A stretch of DNA of 5,737 bases from Clostridium sp. (GTDB lineage Bacteria > Bacillota > Clostridia > Lachnospirales > Lachnospiraceae): the NCBI GenBank assembly GCA_016302185.1, contig JAEDOC010000131.1, positions 1-5,737 of the forward strand. Direction: 5' to 3'. The position numbers and the translations under genes were made by a program. Under the pieces are notes generated by a model. The model was not told the origin of the DNA and made no database searches. It saw nothing but the letters and a program-made list of their open reading frames with translations. Below, one piece after another: positions 1-5,723 of this stretch. Within the stretch, counting starts at the first letter, position 1. Each line of letters opens with the position of its first letter.

Positions 1-42
1 GGGAAGCACGGAGAAAAACAGCACGCAGGTCTTCTGTATTCG

Positions 43-174
43 ATGGGCTGTTCTAAGGCTGTGACATAGGAAAAGGACGGGGTTCGTTGTAATGCGCAGG
101 AAAATTATCAGAATTTTCCTGCGAATTGCAGCGTACCCAATCTTTTTTGCTGTCACGGCCTTAGAACTTCCCAT
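43..174. repeat. Nested imperfect inverted repeat (MITE-like or RNA fold-back)
   Basis: The outer arms are 43-66 and 151-174. The 17-base block GTTCTAAGGCTGTGACA (50-66) pairs with TGTCACGGCCTTAGAAC (151-167), with one T-G wobble (60/157). After a two-base mismatch, pairing resumes as ATGGG (43-47) with CCCAT (170-174). The inner arms are 80-106 and 112-138, closing a five-base loop at 107-111. Of 27 positions, 23 are Watson-Crick, two are G-T (87/131, 90/128) and two are mismatched (84/134, 94/124). The middle part, 71-77 with 141-147, also pairs (A-rich with T-rich). Weaker complementarity continues outward, for example GGAGAAAAACAGCAC (10-24) against a diverged copy near 200-212. Such a near-continuous fold-back suits a miniature inverted-repeat element or a long RNA hairpin. 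No target-site duplication is clear. Confidence 0.7.
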
Positions 175-199
175 TGACTGCACAAGAATTCCCCTTCGG

Positions 200-215
200 C
201 ACCTGTTTCCAGGCG
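200..215 (-). other. Small GAAA-loop hairpin on minus-strand RNA
   Basis: Read on the minus strand, CGCCTG and CAGGTG close a GAAA tetraloop with six pairs, one of them G-U. The wobble is only tolerated in minus-strand RNA; on the plus strand it is an A-C mismatch. GNRA loops are common in structured RNAs, but a hairpin this short can arise by chance. Confidence 0.35.
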
Positions 216-277
216 GTATACCCTTCCACGCGTCCGTTTTCGGATCTTTACAGAAGATATTTTGGCCCAATCACACA

Positions 278-302
278 GGAGCGCCGGCTTACGCGACGCT
301 CC
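278..302 (-). other. GC-rich hairpin 20 nt past the DegV stop
   Basis: On the minus strand GGAGCGTCG (302 to 294) pairs with CGGCGCTCC (286 to 278) around a seven-base loop. That gives nine pairs including one G-U, which would be a C-A mismatch on the plus strand. It begins about 20 nt after the TAA at 322-324. The bases that follow (TGTGTGATTGGG) are not a T tract, so it is not a canonical intrinsic terminator. It could protect the 3' end of the mRNA or belong to a larger structured element that continues into the fold-back at 1-215. Confidence 0.45.
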
Positions 303-321
303 AGGTTACTCAATTACATCT

Positions 322-1155
322 TTATCTCCCAATATACTGAATGGCCACACACTTCGGACCGCCCTGTGCCACAAACACCGGACTCAGCTCCAGAATATGT
401 ATCTCCAGCCCCTGACAGGCCTCCGCAAATAAATCCCGAATCTTCTTTGCATCCTCCAGCGCATTGGCATGAGAAATATACAGGATATGCTCCGCCCCCA
501 GCTCTTTCTCCTTCAAATAGTCTAAGATACATTTTACAGCCGCTGTCATGGTACGCTTCACCGCAAATTTGTCCAGCCGCTTTCCGTCACGGGTCAGGCA
601 CATGATCGGCTTCAGTTTCAGCACGGAACCTAATGCTGCCGCTACCGGAGTCAGGCGGCCTCCCCTCTTTAAAAAGCTGAAATCCTGGGGAATCAGAAAG
701 GATTCCGTCTGTTCTGCTTTCTGCCTCAGCCATTCCAGAATCTCGGAAGCATTCTTTCCCTCTTCCTTCAGCTTCTGCGCCATCTCTACCATATACCGGT
801 GAGGTCCGCATAGGGTTCTGGAATTAAACACCGTAATCCGATCCTTATGTTCTACCATCTCTCTGGCATTGCAGGCACTCTGATACGTTCCGGACAAACC
901 GTCTGCCATGGAAATATTGATAATCTCCGAACCTGCATATTTCTCGTAGCAGTCCACCACATCACCAATCGGCGGTTGAGAGGACAGCGGAATGTGTCCG
1001 TCCGCAATCTTCCTGTAATACTCTTCCATATCCACCTGAAGGTCACGACCGTGATAATCCCCAATACTGATACACAACGGAACCGCTTCAAAACCGCTGC
1101 GCTGTGCCTCCTGTTCCGTGTAAAGTGTAGATGAATCTGTAATAATCTGTACCAT
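322..1155 (-). CDS. DegV family protein, fatty acid-binding (FakB-like), paralogue 1
   Basis: A 277-residue protein of normal DegV length. DegV/FakB proteins are cytosolic carriers that bind a fatty acid and present it to the kinase FakA, which makes acyl-phosphate for phospholipid synthesis. Visible motifs are ITDSST (5-10), SSQPP (58-62, with Ser where the usual TSQP has Thr), DGLSGTY (85-91, pocket Ser88), LKRGGRL (162-168) and KPIM (182-185). Near the C-terminus the usual HxGPG signature is replaced by AQGGPKC (263-269), so the usual histidine is absent. The ATG start follows a run of G (GGGGG, five-base spacer). It lies 133 bp downstream of the other DegV gene. No FakA is present, and the bound lipid cannot be told from sequence. 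Confidence 0.93.
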   Translation of the reverse strand: MVQIITDSSTLYTEQEAQRSGFEAVPLCISIGDYHGRDLQVDMEEYYRKIADGHIPLSSQPPIGDVVDCYEKYAGSEIINISMADGLSGTYQSACNAREMVEHKDRITVFNSRTLCGPHRYMVEMAQKLKEEGKNASEILEWLRQKAEQTESFLIPQDFSFLKRGGRLTPVAAALGSVLKLKPIMCLTRDGKRLDKFAVKRTMTAAVKCILDYLKEKELGAEHILYISHANALEDAKKIRDLFAEACQGLEIHILELSPVFVAQGGPKCVAIQYIGR

Positions 1156-1288
1156 AAAAACCCCCGCATCTAGTTTTTAATACTATTTATTACAGTCTGC
1201 CATACTTTCATGGTTTCATCAAGTATTTTTTCGACAAATTGTGACATGCGGCTGTATTTTTACATCCTGTTAACACCGTTTTCCTCTA
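1156..1288 (-). other. 133-bp gap between the two DegV genes
   Basis: AT-rich intergenic DNA between the TGA of the upstream DegV gene (1289-1291) and the ATG of the downstream one (1153-1155). I find no GC-rich stem followed by a T run, and no well-spaced -35/-10 pair. A TTAACA sequence on the minus strand near 1268-1273 lacks a suitable -10 at the right distance. Read-through from the upstream operon is possible, but a weak or regulated promoter cannot be excluded. Confidence 0.4.
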
Positions 1289-2173
1289 TCATTTTGGCAA
1301 ACGGGAAGGCTTTACAGAAAATCCGATTCCCAGACCTCCCGGACCGATATGACAGGTCAGTCCCAGAGACAGAGGATCGCACATCACCTTCATATCCGGA
1401 AATTCTGCCTGAATCTCCTCTACCCACTCTCTGGTTGTCTCCGGATCTGCACTGGAAGCCGCCAGAAGGTATAATTCGCCTTTTTCATGGGCCTCGTGGA
1501 ACCGGGTTTCCATATCATGGCGCATTGCCTTCAGCATCTCCTTCTTCGCCAGGGCAAAGCTCCTGCATTTGCGGAAGCTGTCTAAGGTTCCGATATCAAA
1601 TTTCAAAATCGGTTTAATATTGAGAATTGTACCGATGGCCGCCACAGCCGGTGTGATCCGTCCTCCCCGTTTTAAGTATTCCAGAGTGCTGACGCCTATG
1701 TAAATGACCATGTCTGCTTTGGCGCGCTCCAATATCTCCTTGATCTCTTCCGCAGAATAGCCTTCCTCAATTAACTCCAGCGCATCCAGAATGGCACGAT
1801 GCTGCAGTGCCGATACCCGGCCGTTGTCCACCACCAGAACACGGCCTGCATATTCCGGCTCCTCTGCCATCATGGACGCCGTCATACAGGCGCCGCTGAG
1901 CGCACTGCTGATGGGAAAGAACAGAATTTTTTCGTATTCTTTTAACATCTCGTCCCACAGCTCCATCAAATCCTCCGGCGACTGCTGTGAGGTGGCCACC
2001 CTCGCGCCCTGATTCATCCTTTCGTAAAACTCTTCTCTTGTAATCGTAACATCCTCATAATAGCAGACATCGTCCAGATAAAAGGGCATTGGCAGAATAC
2101 GTACCCCCAACTTCTCTGCCTCCTCTTTTAAAATACCGCAATGACTGTCTGTCATAATACCGATCTTTTTCAC
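1289..2173 (-). CDS. DegV family protein, fatty acid-binding (FakB-like), paralogue 2
   Basis: A 294-residue DegV protein with a standard set of signatures: MTDSHCG (7-13), TSQQSP (61-66), ISSALSG (88-94), LKRGGRI (167-173), KPIL (187-190) and CHIGPGGLGIGF (274-285). Thr61, Ser93 and His275 fall where FakB-type proteins contact the fatty acid carboxylate, so a working pocket is expected. The presumed role is a soluble acyl carrier for a FakA kinase encoded elsewhere. The start is GTG at 2171-2173. It overlaps the Nudix stop codon as GTGA and has AGGGAG eight bases upstream, so translation is probably coupled. It is only distantly similar to the next DegV gene (few identities outside motifs), which suggests different lipid preferences rather than a recent duplication. 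Confidence 0.94.
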   Translation of the reverse strand: MKKIGIMTDSHCGILKEEAEKLGVRILPMPFYLDDVCYYEDVTITREEFYERMNQGARVATSQQSPEDLMELWDEMLKEYEKILFFPISSALSGACMTASMMAEEPEYAGRVLVVDNGRVSALQHRAILDALELIEEGYSAEEIKEILERAKADMVIYIGVSTLEYLKRGGRITPAVAAIGTILNIKPILKFDIGTLDSFRKCRSFALAKKEMLKAMRHDMETRFHEAHEKGELYLLAASSADPETTREWVEEIQAEFPDMKVMCDPLSLGLTCHIGPGGLGIGFSVKPSRLPK

Positions 2174-2877
2174 GCCGTCATCTCCCTCTGGTTTTTTAAA
2201 AATAACAACGCCTGCGTCAGAATACAGCCATGATCCACCGCGATCTTGTCACTGGATACAAGCTCATAGGATTCTTTAGCAAGCAGCGGATGACCGGAAA
2301 TGCTTCGCTTTACCTTTGCAGAAAGAACAAGCTGTTGTTCTTTATTTGTAAGTTCCAGATGCCAGAGCTCTGTTTTCTCCCCTTTTTCTTCCTCTTCTGC
2401 TTCTTTCGTTAAGGACACATCCATCCACAACGCATCTGCCGCATCATCCCCGGCCTGGACAGGAATATCGCCCTCCACCAGAGCCAGATAGGAGGTGGTG
2501 ATCACTCTCCAACGCGGATCTCTGTCATAAGCGCCCCAGGTTCTCATCTGCCTTAAGGGAAGCCCTTCCACCCCGGTCTCTTCCATCAGCTCTCTTGCAG
2601 CTCCCGTTTCTAAATCCTCCCGAAACTCCACAAAGCCGCCGGGTGTTGCCCAGTAGCCGATGCTGGGATGGTTTTTCCGTTTTACCATAAGCACCTGTAA
2701 CGGCTGTCCCCAGTGGGTCAGCGTCTCTTTACAGCGAACCACCACGATATCCGTGGTATTGAACGGACTGTCATATTTTTTTGGATCATAGCTTTCTAAA
2801 AATTCCTCCAGGGTTCGGCCCTCGCTGTCCCTCTCCCCGGTTCCGTAAAAGCCATCCAGATTTTCTAAAAATCTCAT
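2170..2877 (-). CDS. Nudix hydrolase (ADP-ribose pyrophosphatase-like, COG1051 type)
   Basis: A 235-residue cytosolic hydrolase. The Nudix box GX5EX7REUXEEXGU is complete: Gly81, Glu87, then RELMEETGV at 95-103, giving the metal-binding glutamates 96, 99 and 100. The lead-in GYWATPGGFVEF (74-85), the DPRWRVITTSYLALV stretch (120-134) and a C-terminal AVDHGCILTQAL (213-224) resemble ADP-ribose-type Nudix proteins, in which NADH, ADP-ribose or a related nucleoside diphosphate is cleaved. The exact substrate is unproven. Residues 1-45 precede the Nudix fold, and an acidic, Lys-rich insert (158-168) lies between the late strands. The ATG start has GAGGA four bases upstream. It starts 20 bp after the YitT stop and overlaps the DegV start by four bases, so it is an internal operon gene. 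No DNA-binding C-terminal domain of NrtR type is obvious. Confidence 0.92.
   Translation of the reverse strand: MRFLENLDGFYGTGERDSEGRTLEEFLESYDPKKYDSPFNTTDIVVVRCKETLTHWGQPLQVLMVKRKNHPSIGYWATPGGFVEFREDLETGAARELMEETGVEGLPLRQMRTWGAYDRDPRWRVITTSYLALVEGDIPVQAGDDAADALWMDVSLTKEAEEEEKGEKTELWHLELTNKEQQLVLSAKVKRSISGHPLLAKESYELVSSDKIAVDHGCILTQALLFLKNQREMTA
2182..2187 (-). promoter_or_regulatory. Shine-Dalgarno supporting the GTG start of DegV paralogue 2
   Basis: AGGGAG on the minus strand sits eight bases before the GTG at 2171-2173, inside the last codons of the Nudix gene. It decides the start despite the non-ATG codon and the four-base overlap (2170-2173), the usual layout for translational coupling. 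Confidence 0.7.
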
Positions 2878-2897
2878 GATATCCTCACTCCACTTCC

Positions 2898-3764
2898 TTA
2901 TTTCTGCCAGACCTTTGGTTTATAAATAATCTCATTAACCGTATACACCGTAATAAATGCATCCCGGTCTGTCTTTGCCAGATAATTCATCAATTTTGAA
3001 TACTCGTTCTTATCCACAATAGTAATAATCTCCCGATGTACTTCAAAATCGTAAGCACCAATCGCCTCGTAAATCGTTGCGCCGCTGTGGAGCTCATGAA
3101 GAATAAACTGCCGAATCTCCTCTTCTTTTTTTGAGATGATGCAGACCCGTTTCTTCATATTGGAACCAAAAATGAAATGATCCAGCACAATACCATTTAA
3201 GTAAGTGCCAAGCACGCTGAGCACCACAATTTTTTTATCATATACCAGTGCAGAAGAAAGCGCCACACACATTCCTGCTAAGGACATGGCCTTTCCAAGT
3301 TCCATCCGAAAATACTTGTTCAGAAGCTTTGCCACAATATCCAGTCCGCCGGAGGATGCATTCCGGTTAAACAGCATGGCCAATCCAATGCTGACCACAA
3401 AGATATAACAGAGCATATCCAGAAACGGATCTGCCGTCATGGAGGTATTTTCCGGAAAGAGATACTCAAATACACCAATTACAATCGGAAGAAGGAGCGA
3501 GGTATACACCGTCTTTCCTCCAAATTCTCTTCCAATACACAGAAAGCCAACGGCCAGAAGCACCACATTGAGCACCATTGTAATGACAGAAATCGGAAGC
3601 GGGACAAAATTTCCCAGCACAATCGCCAGACCGGAAATGCTTCCCACGGAAACATGACTTGGAACCAGAAAGAAGAACACGGCGGCTGCCACAATCACAG
3701 TGGCAGCCGTTATCATCACAAATTCCTTTCCCAGTTCCAGAAACCTTTGATTTTTCTTTTCCAT
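2898..3764 (-). CDS. YitT family membrane protein with C-terminal DUF2179
   Basis: A 288-residue integral membrane protein of usual YitT length. Hydrophobic segments lie near residues 16-34, 38-54, 56-77, 86-104, 115-132, 155-174 and 178-199. The YitT half-signatures appear twice, as SVGSISGLAIVLG (39-51) and NASSGGLDIVAKLLNKYF (135-152). Residues 204-283 form a cytosolic DUF2179 domain, recognised by the GATIYEAIGAYD motif (228-239) and DRDAFITVYTVNEI (266-279). The molecular function of the family is not established; DUF2179 has a ferredoxin-like fold suggestive of ligand sensing. The ATG start has only a weak GGA nine bases upstream, and the gene lies 16 bp after the zinc-ribbon gene, consistent with co-transcription. 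Confidence 0.92.
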   Translation of the reverse strand: MEKKNQRFLELGKEFVMITAATVIVAAAVFFFLVPSHVSVGSISGLAIVLGNFVPLPISVITMVLNVVLLAVGFLCIGREFGGKTVYTSLLLPIVIGVFEYLFPENTSMTADPFLDMLCYIFVVSIGLAMLFNRNASSGGLDIVAKLLNKYFRMELGKAMSLAGMCVALSSALVYDKKIVVLSVLGTYLNGIVLDHFIFGSNMKKRVCIISKKEEEIRQFILHELHSGATIYEAIGAYDFEVHREIITIVDKNEYSKLMNYLAKTDRDAFITVYTVNEIIYKPKVWQK

Positions 3765-3780
3765 ATCAGTCGTTCCATCC

Positions 3781-4161
3781 TCAGGTATGAAATAATTTTG
3801 CCTTTTTACAAACCGGACAGGTGACCATCACCTTTCCCTGTCCCTTTGGCACCCGCACCAGTGTTCCGCAGCCTTCACAGCGGAATACCTTATGGGTTTT
3901 CCGAAGCTCCCAGCGCAGCTTATAAAGCTTGACAAGCTCCTGTACCGCCTGGTTTTCTTTGCTCCTCGCTTCCACATTGGAGGAAAACATCCGGAACAGG
4001 GTGTATACAAACAAAACCATGGCGCCTCGCTGAAGAATCATTTCCCCTGTGACAAAATACATCGCATAGCAAAAGATCCCGCAGCCAAGCGCCAGCTTTC
4101 CTAAAAAATCCACTCCGTTTCTTCCGTGATTCGCCTGCTGTTTCCTGTTTTGTTGATTCAT
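3781..4161 (-). CDS. Small membrane protein with C-terminal zinc ribbon, unknown function
   Basis: A 126-residue protein from the ATG at 4159-4161. The frame stays open to a TTG at 4230, but that extension would cover the promoter at 4202-4230 and looks non-coding. The N-terminus is polar (Gln/Asn/Lys/Arg-rich, 1-15), followed by two likely membrane segments (about 18-38 and 45-59). A charged helical linker (62-91) leads to a zinc ribbon with Cys95, Cys98, Cys115 and Cys118 (CxxC-x16-CxxC). The ribbon would face the cytosol if both termini are inside. I do not recognise a named family. It is the first gene of the run leading into YitT, Nudix and DegV, so it may act with the YitT protein, though nothing in the sequence proves this. 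Confidence 0.85.
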   Translation of the reverse strand: MNQQNRKQQANHGRNGVDFLGKLALGCGIFCYAMYFVTGEMILQRGAMVLFVYTLFRMFSSNVEARSKENQAVQELVKLYKLRWELRKTHKVFRCEGCGTLVRVPKGQGKVMVTCPVCKKAKLFHT

Positions 4162-4201
4162 GATTATCCACTTCTTTCTTCCTGTGTTTCTTTGTAGCTC
4201 T

Positions 4202-4230
4202 ACTGTATCATGAATTGAAACAAGAAACAA
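4202..4230 (-). promoter_or_regulatory. Sigma-A promoter with extended -10 for the four-gene operon
   Basis: On the minus strand, TTGTTT (4225-4230) is followed after 17 bases by TACAGT (4202-4207), with an upstream TGA giving an extended -10 (TGnTACAGT). Transcription would start near 4195, leaving a leader of about 35 nt before the ATG at 4159-4161. It sits just past the symporter stop at 4242, with no terminator between, so the symporter transcript may also read through. Confidence 0.6.
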
Positions 4231-4241
4231 GCAAATCTCAA

Positions 4242-5645
4242 TTATCTTTTCCGTTCATACTCCCGCAGCGCATCCAGTGCCGGTCCTGCGCCCGGAAGAA
4301 TAATCAATAAATTAAATATGGTCATCAAACCGATACCCACATCACTTAAATCCCACACAAAGGTATAGGCGGCCAGACCTCCGATGAACAGCATCACAAG
4401 GGCCAGCACTTTATAGGCTGTCTGAGAACCCCAGTTATCACCGAATAAATAGGCGACATTGGAGCGGGCATAAAACAGGATTCCGATAAAGGTAGAAAAA
4501 CTGAACAGCCACAGAATCAGTACCACAAAAAGCACACCGAAGCGGCCTAAATGGAATTCCATTGCCGTCTGCAAAAGCTCCATTCCCTGCAATCCTGCCG
4601 TCTGCTCCACCGGTACCAGAAGCATAATCATCGCCGTACAGCTGCAGATCACAATGGTATCAATAAAAACGCCAAAGGACTGAATCAGCCCCACCTTGGC
4701 CGGCTGATCCGACTCCGCCGCTGCCGCAGAACAGGGGGCAGAACCGGAACCCGCCTCATTGGAAAACAGGCCTCTCTTCACACCGTTCATCAGTACCGCA
4801 CCAAACCCGCCGGCTGCCGCCTGGCGAAGGCCGAACGCCTCCTCAAAAATCCGTCCGAATACAGCCGGAAGCTGACCGATATTTTTCATAATAATAAATA
4901 CCGTAATCAGCAGATAGATTCCCGCCATCACCGGAACCATCACATCCAGCACCTTAACCGTTGCATTCTTTCGCAGTACAATCACCGCGGCCAATGCCAC
5001 CAGCACCGCTGTCGTGTAAATCGGAGGAATGGAAAAGGCATTCTCAAAGGCAGAGGATACCGAATTGCCAATCACCTGGCTGATACCGCACCAGCACAGC
5101 AGGCCGGACAATGCGAAAAGCACCGCAATCAGAGAATAGCGGGATGCTTTTCCTCCTCTCTTCTCTTTCTTATCCATCACATAATCATGAATATAATACG
5201 CCGGACCGCCCCGGTAACCGCCGTACAGCGGATCCTTCTGCTTATGCAGCTGTGCCAGTGTCGCCTCGATAAATGCCGTAGAAGAACCAATCAGCGCCAT
5301 CAGCCACATCCAGAAGACCGCACCGGCACCACCGGCAGAAACAGCGGCCACCACACCTACCAGATTGCCCATACCGACTCTGGTCGCTGTGGACACCATC
5401 AGGGACTGTAAACCGGAAATCGCATCCGTATGATGCCCGTTCTTTTCCAGGGTAACACGAATCATCTCCGGAAACAGGCGCACCGGCAGGAATCTGGTCC
5501 GCACAGTAAAATAAATTCCGGTAGGTATCAAAAGAAGTACCAGGAGCGGCACCCCCACGGTCTGTCCGCCCGGAAGCGGCAGATTCACCAGATCCCCCCA
5601 CAGAATCCGGCAGAAAAATTCAATCACATCAATGATCAGCTGCAT
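4242..5645 (-). CDS. AGCS family alanine/glycine:cation symporter
   Basis: A polytopic membrane transporter that imports alanine or glycine with Na+ (or H+). From the ATG at 5643-5645 it has 467 residues, within the family range. The in-frame ATG at 5658-5660 gives 472; that one has no good ribosome site, while the inner ATG has GAGG nine bases upstream. In 472 numbering, family signatures are RVGMGNLVGVVAAV (94-107) running into GAGAVFWMWL (111-120), GGYRGGPAYYI (147-157), KRGLFSNEAGSGSAP (295-309) and AYLFGD (403-408). About eleven hydrophobic segments are visible. Where many relatives have a WSYYGE-like stretch before YLFG, this one reads GILFYARS (393-400), a divergent form. It has its own strong promoter and appears to be a single gene. 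Substrate choice among Ala, Gly or related amino acids cannot be settled from sequence. Confidence 0.95.
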   Translation of the reverse strand: MQLIIDVIEFFCRILWGDLVNLPLPGGQTVGVPLLVLLLIPTGIYFTVRTRFLPVRLFPEMIRVTLEKNGHHTDAISGLQSLMVSTATRVGMGNLVGVVAAVSAGGAGAVFWMWLMALIGSSTAFIEATLAQLHKQKDPLYGGYRGGPAYYIHDYVMDKKEKRGGKASRYSLIAVLFALSGLLCWCGISQVIGNSVSSAFENAFSIPPIYTTAVLVALAAVIVLRKNATVKVLDVMVPVMAGIYLLITVFIIMKNIGQLPAVFGRIFEEAFGLRQAAAGGFGAVLMNGVKRGLFSNEAGSGSAPCSAAAAESDQPAKVGLIQSFGVFIDTIVICSCTAMIMLLVPVEQTAGLQGMELLQTAMEFHLGRFGVLFVVLILWLFSFSTFIGILFYARSNVAYLFGDNWGSQTAYKVLALVMLFIGGLAAYTFVWDLSDVGIGLMTIFNLLIILPGAGPALDALREYERKR

Positions 5646-5654
5646 CTCAAAAAA

Positions 5655-5658
5655 CCTC
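5655..5658 (-). promoter_or_regulatory. Shine-Dalgarno favouring the inner ATG of the symporter
   Basis: GAGG on the minus strand lies nine bases before the ATG at 5643-5645. The outer ATG (5658-5660) has only an AAGAG two bases before it, which is too close. This supports the 467-residue product, although the outer start is not excluded. Confidence 0.5.
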
Positions 5659-5684
5659 ATTTCTCTTGTATGTTTGTCCTAAGT

Positions 5685-5713
5685 AGTATATAGTAAGAAT
5701 AAGCATTTGTAAA
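5685..5713 (-). promoter_or_regulatory. Sigma-A promoter of the symporter gene
   Basis: On the minus strand, TTTACA (5708-5713) and TATACT (5685-5690) each match the consensus at five of six positions and are 17 bases apart. The start site would fall near 5678, giving a leader of roughly 32 nt to the preferred ATG. This is the best promoter in the window. Confidence 0.8.
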
Positions 5714-5723
5714 ATTAATGCTT
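5701..5723. repeat. Palindrome over the symporter -35 box (possible operator)
   Basis: AAGCATT (5701-5707) and AATGCTT (5717-5723) are perfect inverted arms separated by nine bases that contain the -35 hexamer. A dimeric regulator bound here would block the promoter. On the plus strand the right arm runs into TTTTT, so a weak AT-rich terminator for a plus-strand transcript is the alternative, but no plus-strand gene is present to need it. Confidence 0.45.

Larger units (their letters stand above)
1..321. other. Gene-free stretch dominated by fold-back DNA
   Basis: No credible protein gene is seen on either strand. The open frames here run through inverted-repeat arms and lack convincing ribosome binding sites. 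From left to right the stretch holds the outer part of a long imperfect palindrome (1-42), its core (43-174), weaker complementary sequence (175 to about 215), and two smaller hairpins (200-215 and 278-302). It lies just downstream of the DegV gene ending at 322, so on the minus strand it is that gene's 3' flank. The left end is cut by the window edge, so its full size is unknown. No canonical terminator for the DegV gene is evident. Confidence 0.6.

Noticed and set aside
19..36. Minus-strand sequence CAGAAGACCTGCGTGCTG resembling the 3' B12 box of a cobalamin riboswitch, with GGTGCC and GGGGAA upstream near 192-208
   Set aside because: The GCCACTG-type core element is not found, the gap between GGTGCC and GGGGAA is too short for the usual hairpin, and the intervening DNA is one long palindrome. 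An Rfam RF00174 search would settle it; a significant hit would reverse this.
80..148. Inner hairpin plus T run (143-148) as a plain plus-strand intrinsic terminator
   Set aside because: The T run is four bases from the stem end, but no plus-strand gene precedes it and the complementarity extends far beyond a terminator stem, so a simple terminator does not explain it.
92..605. Plus-strand open frames across the fold-back and the start of the DegV region
   Set aside because: They run through inverted-repeat arms and antisense to a clear DegV gene, without a good ribosome site or recognisable protein family.
1199..1214. Short symmetric-looking CCATACTTTCATGG in the gap between the DegV genes
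   Set aside because: Only the outer four bases pair cleanly; this is within chance expectation for AT-rich DNA.
4162..4230. N-terminal extension of the zinc-ribbon protein from a TTG codon
   Set aside because: It would place coding sequence over the extended -10 promoter and uses a rare start, while the ATG at 4159-4161 gives a sensible N-terminus.
4551..5411. Long plus-strand frame of 286 codons antisense to the symporter
   Set aside because: The product is rich in His, Arg, Gln and Asn with no domain, as expected for the reverse complement of a membrane-protein gene; the symporter on the other strand is unambiguous.
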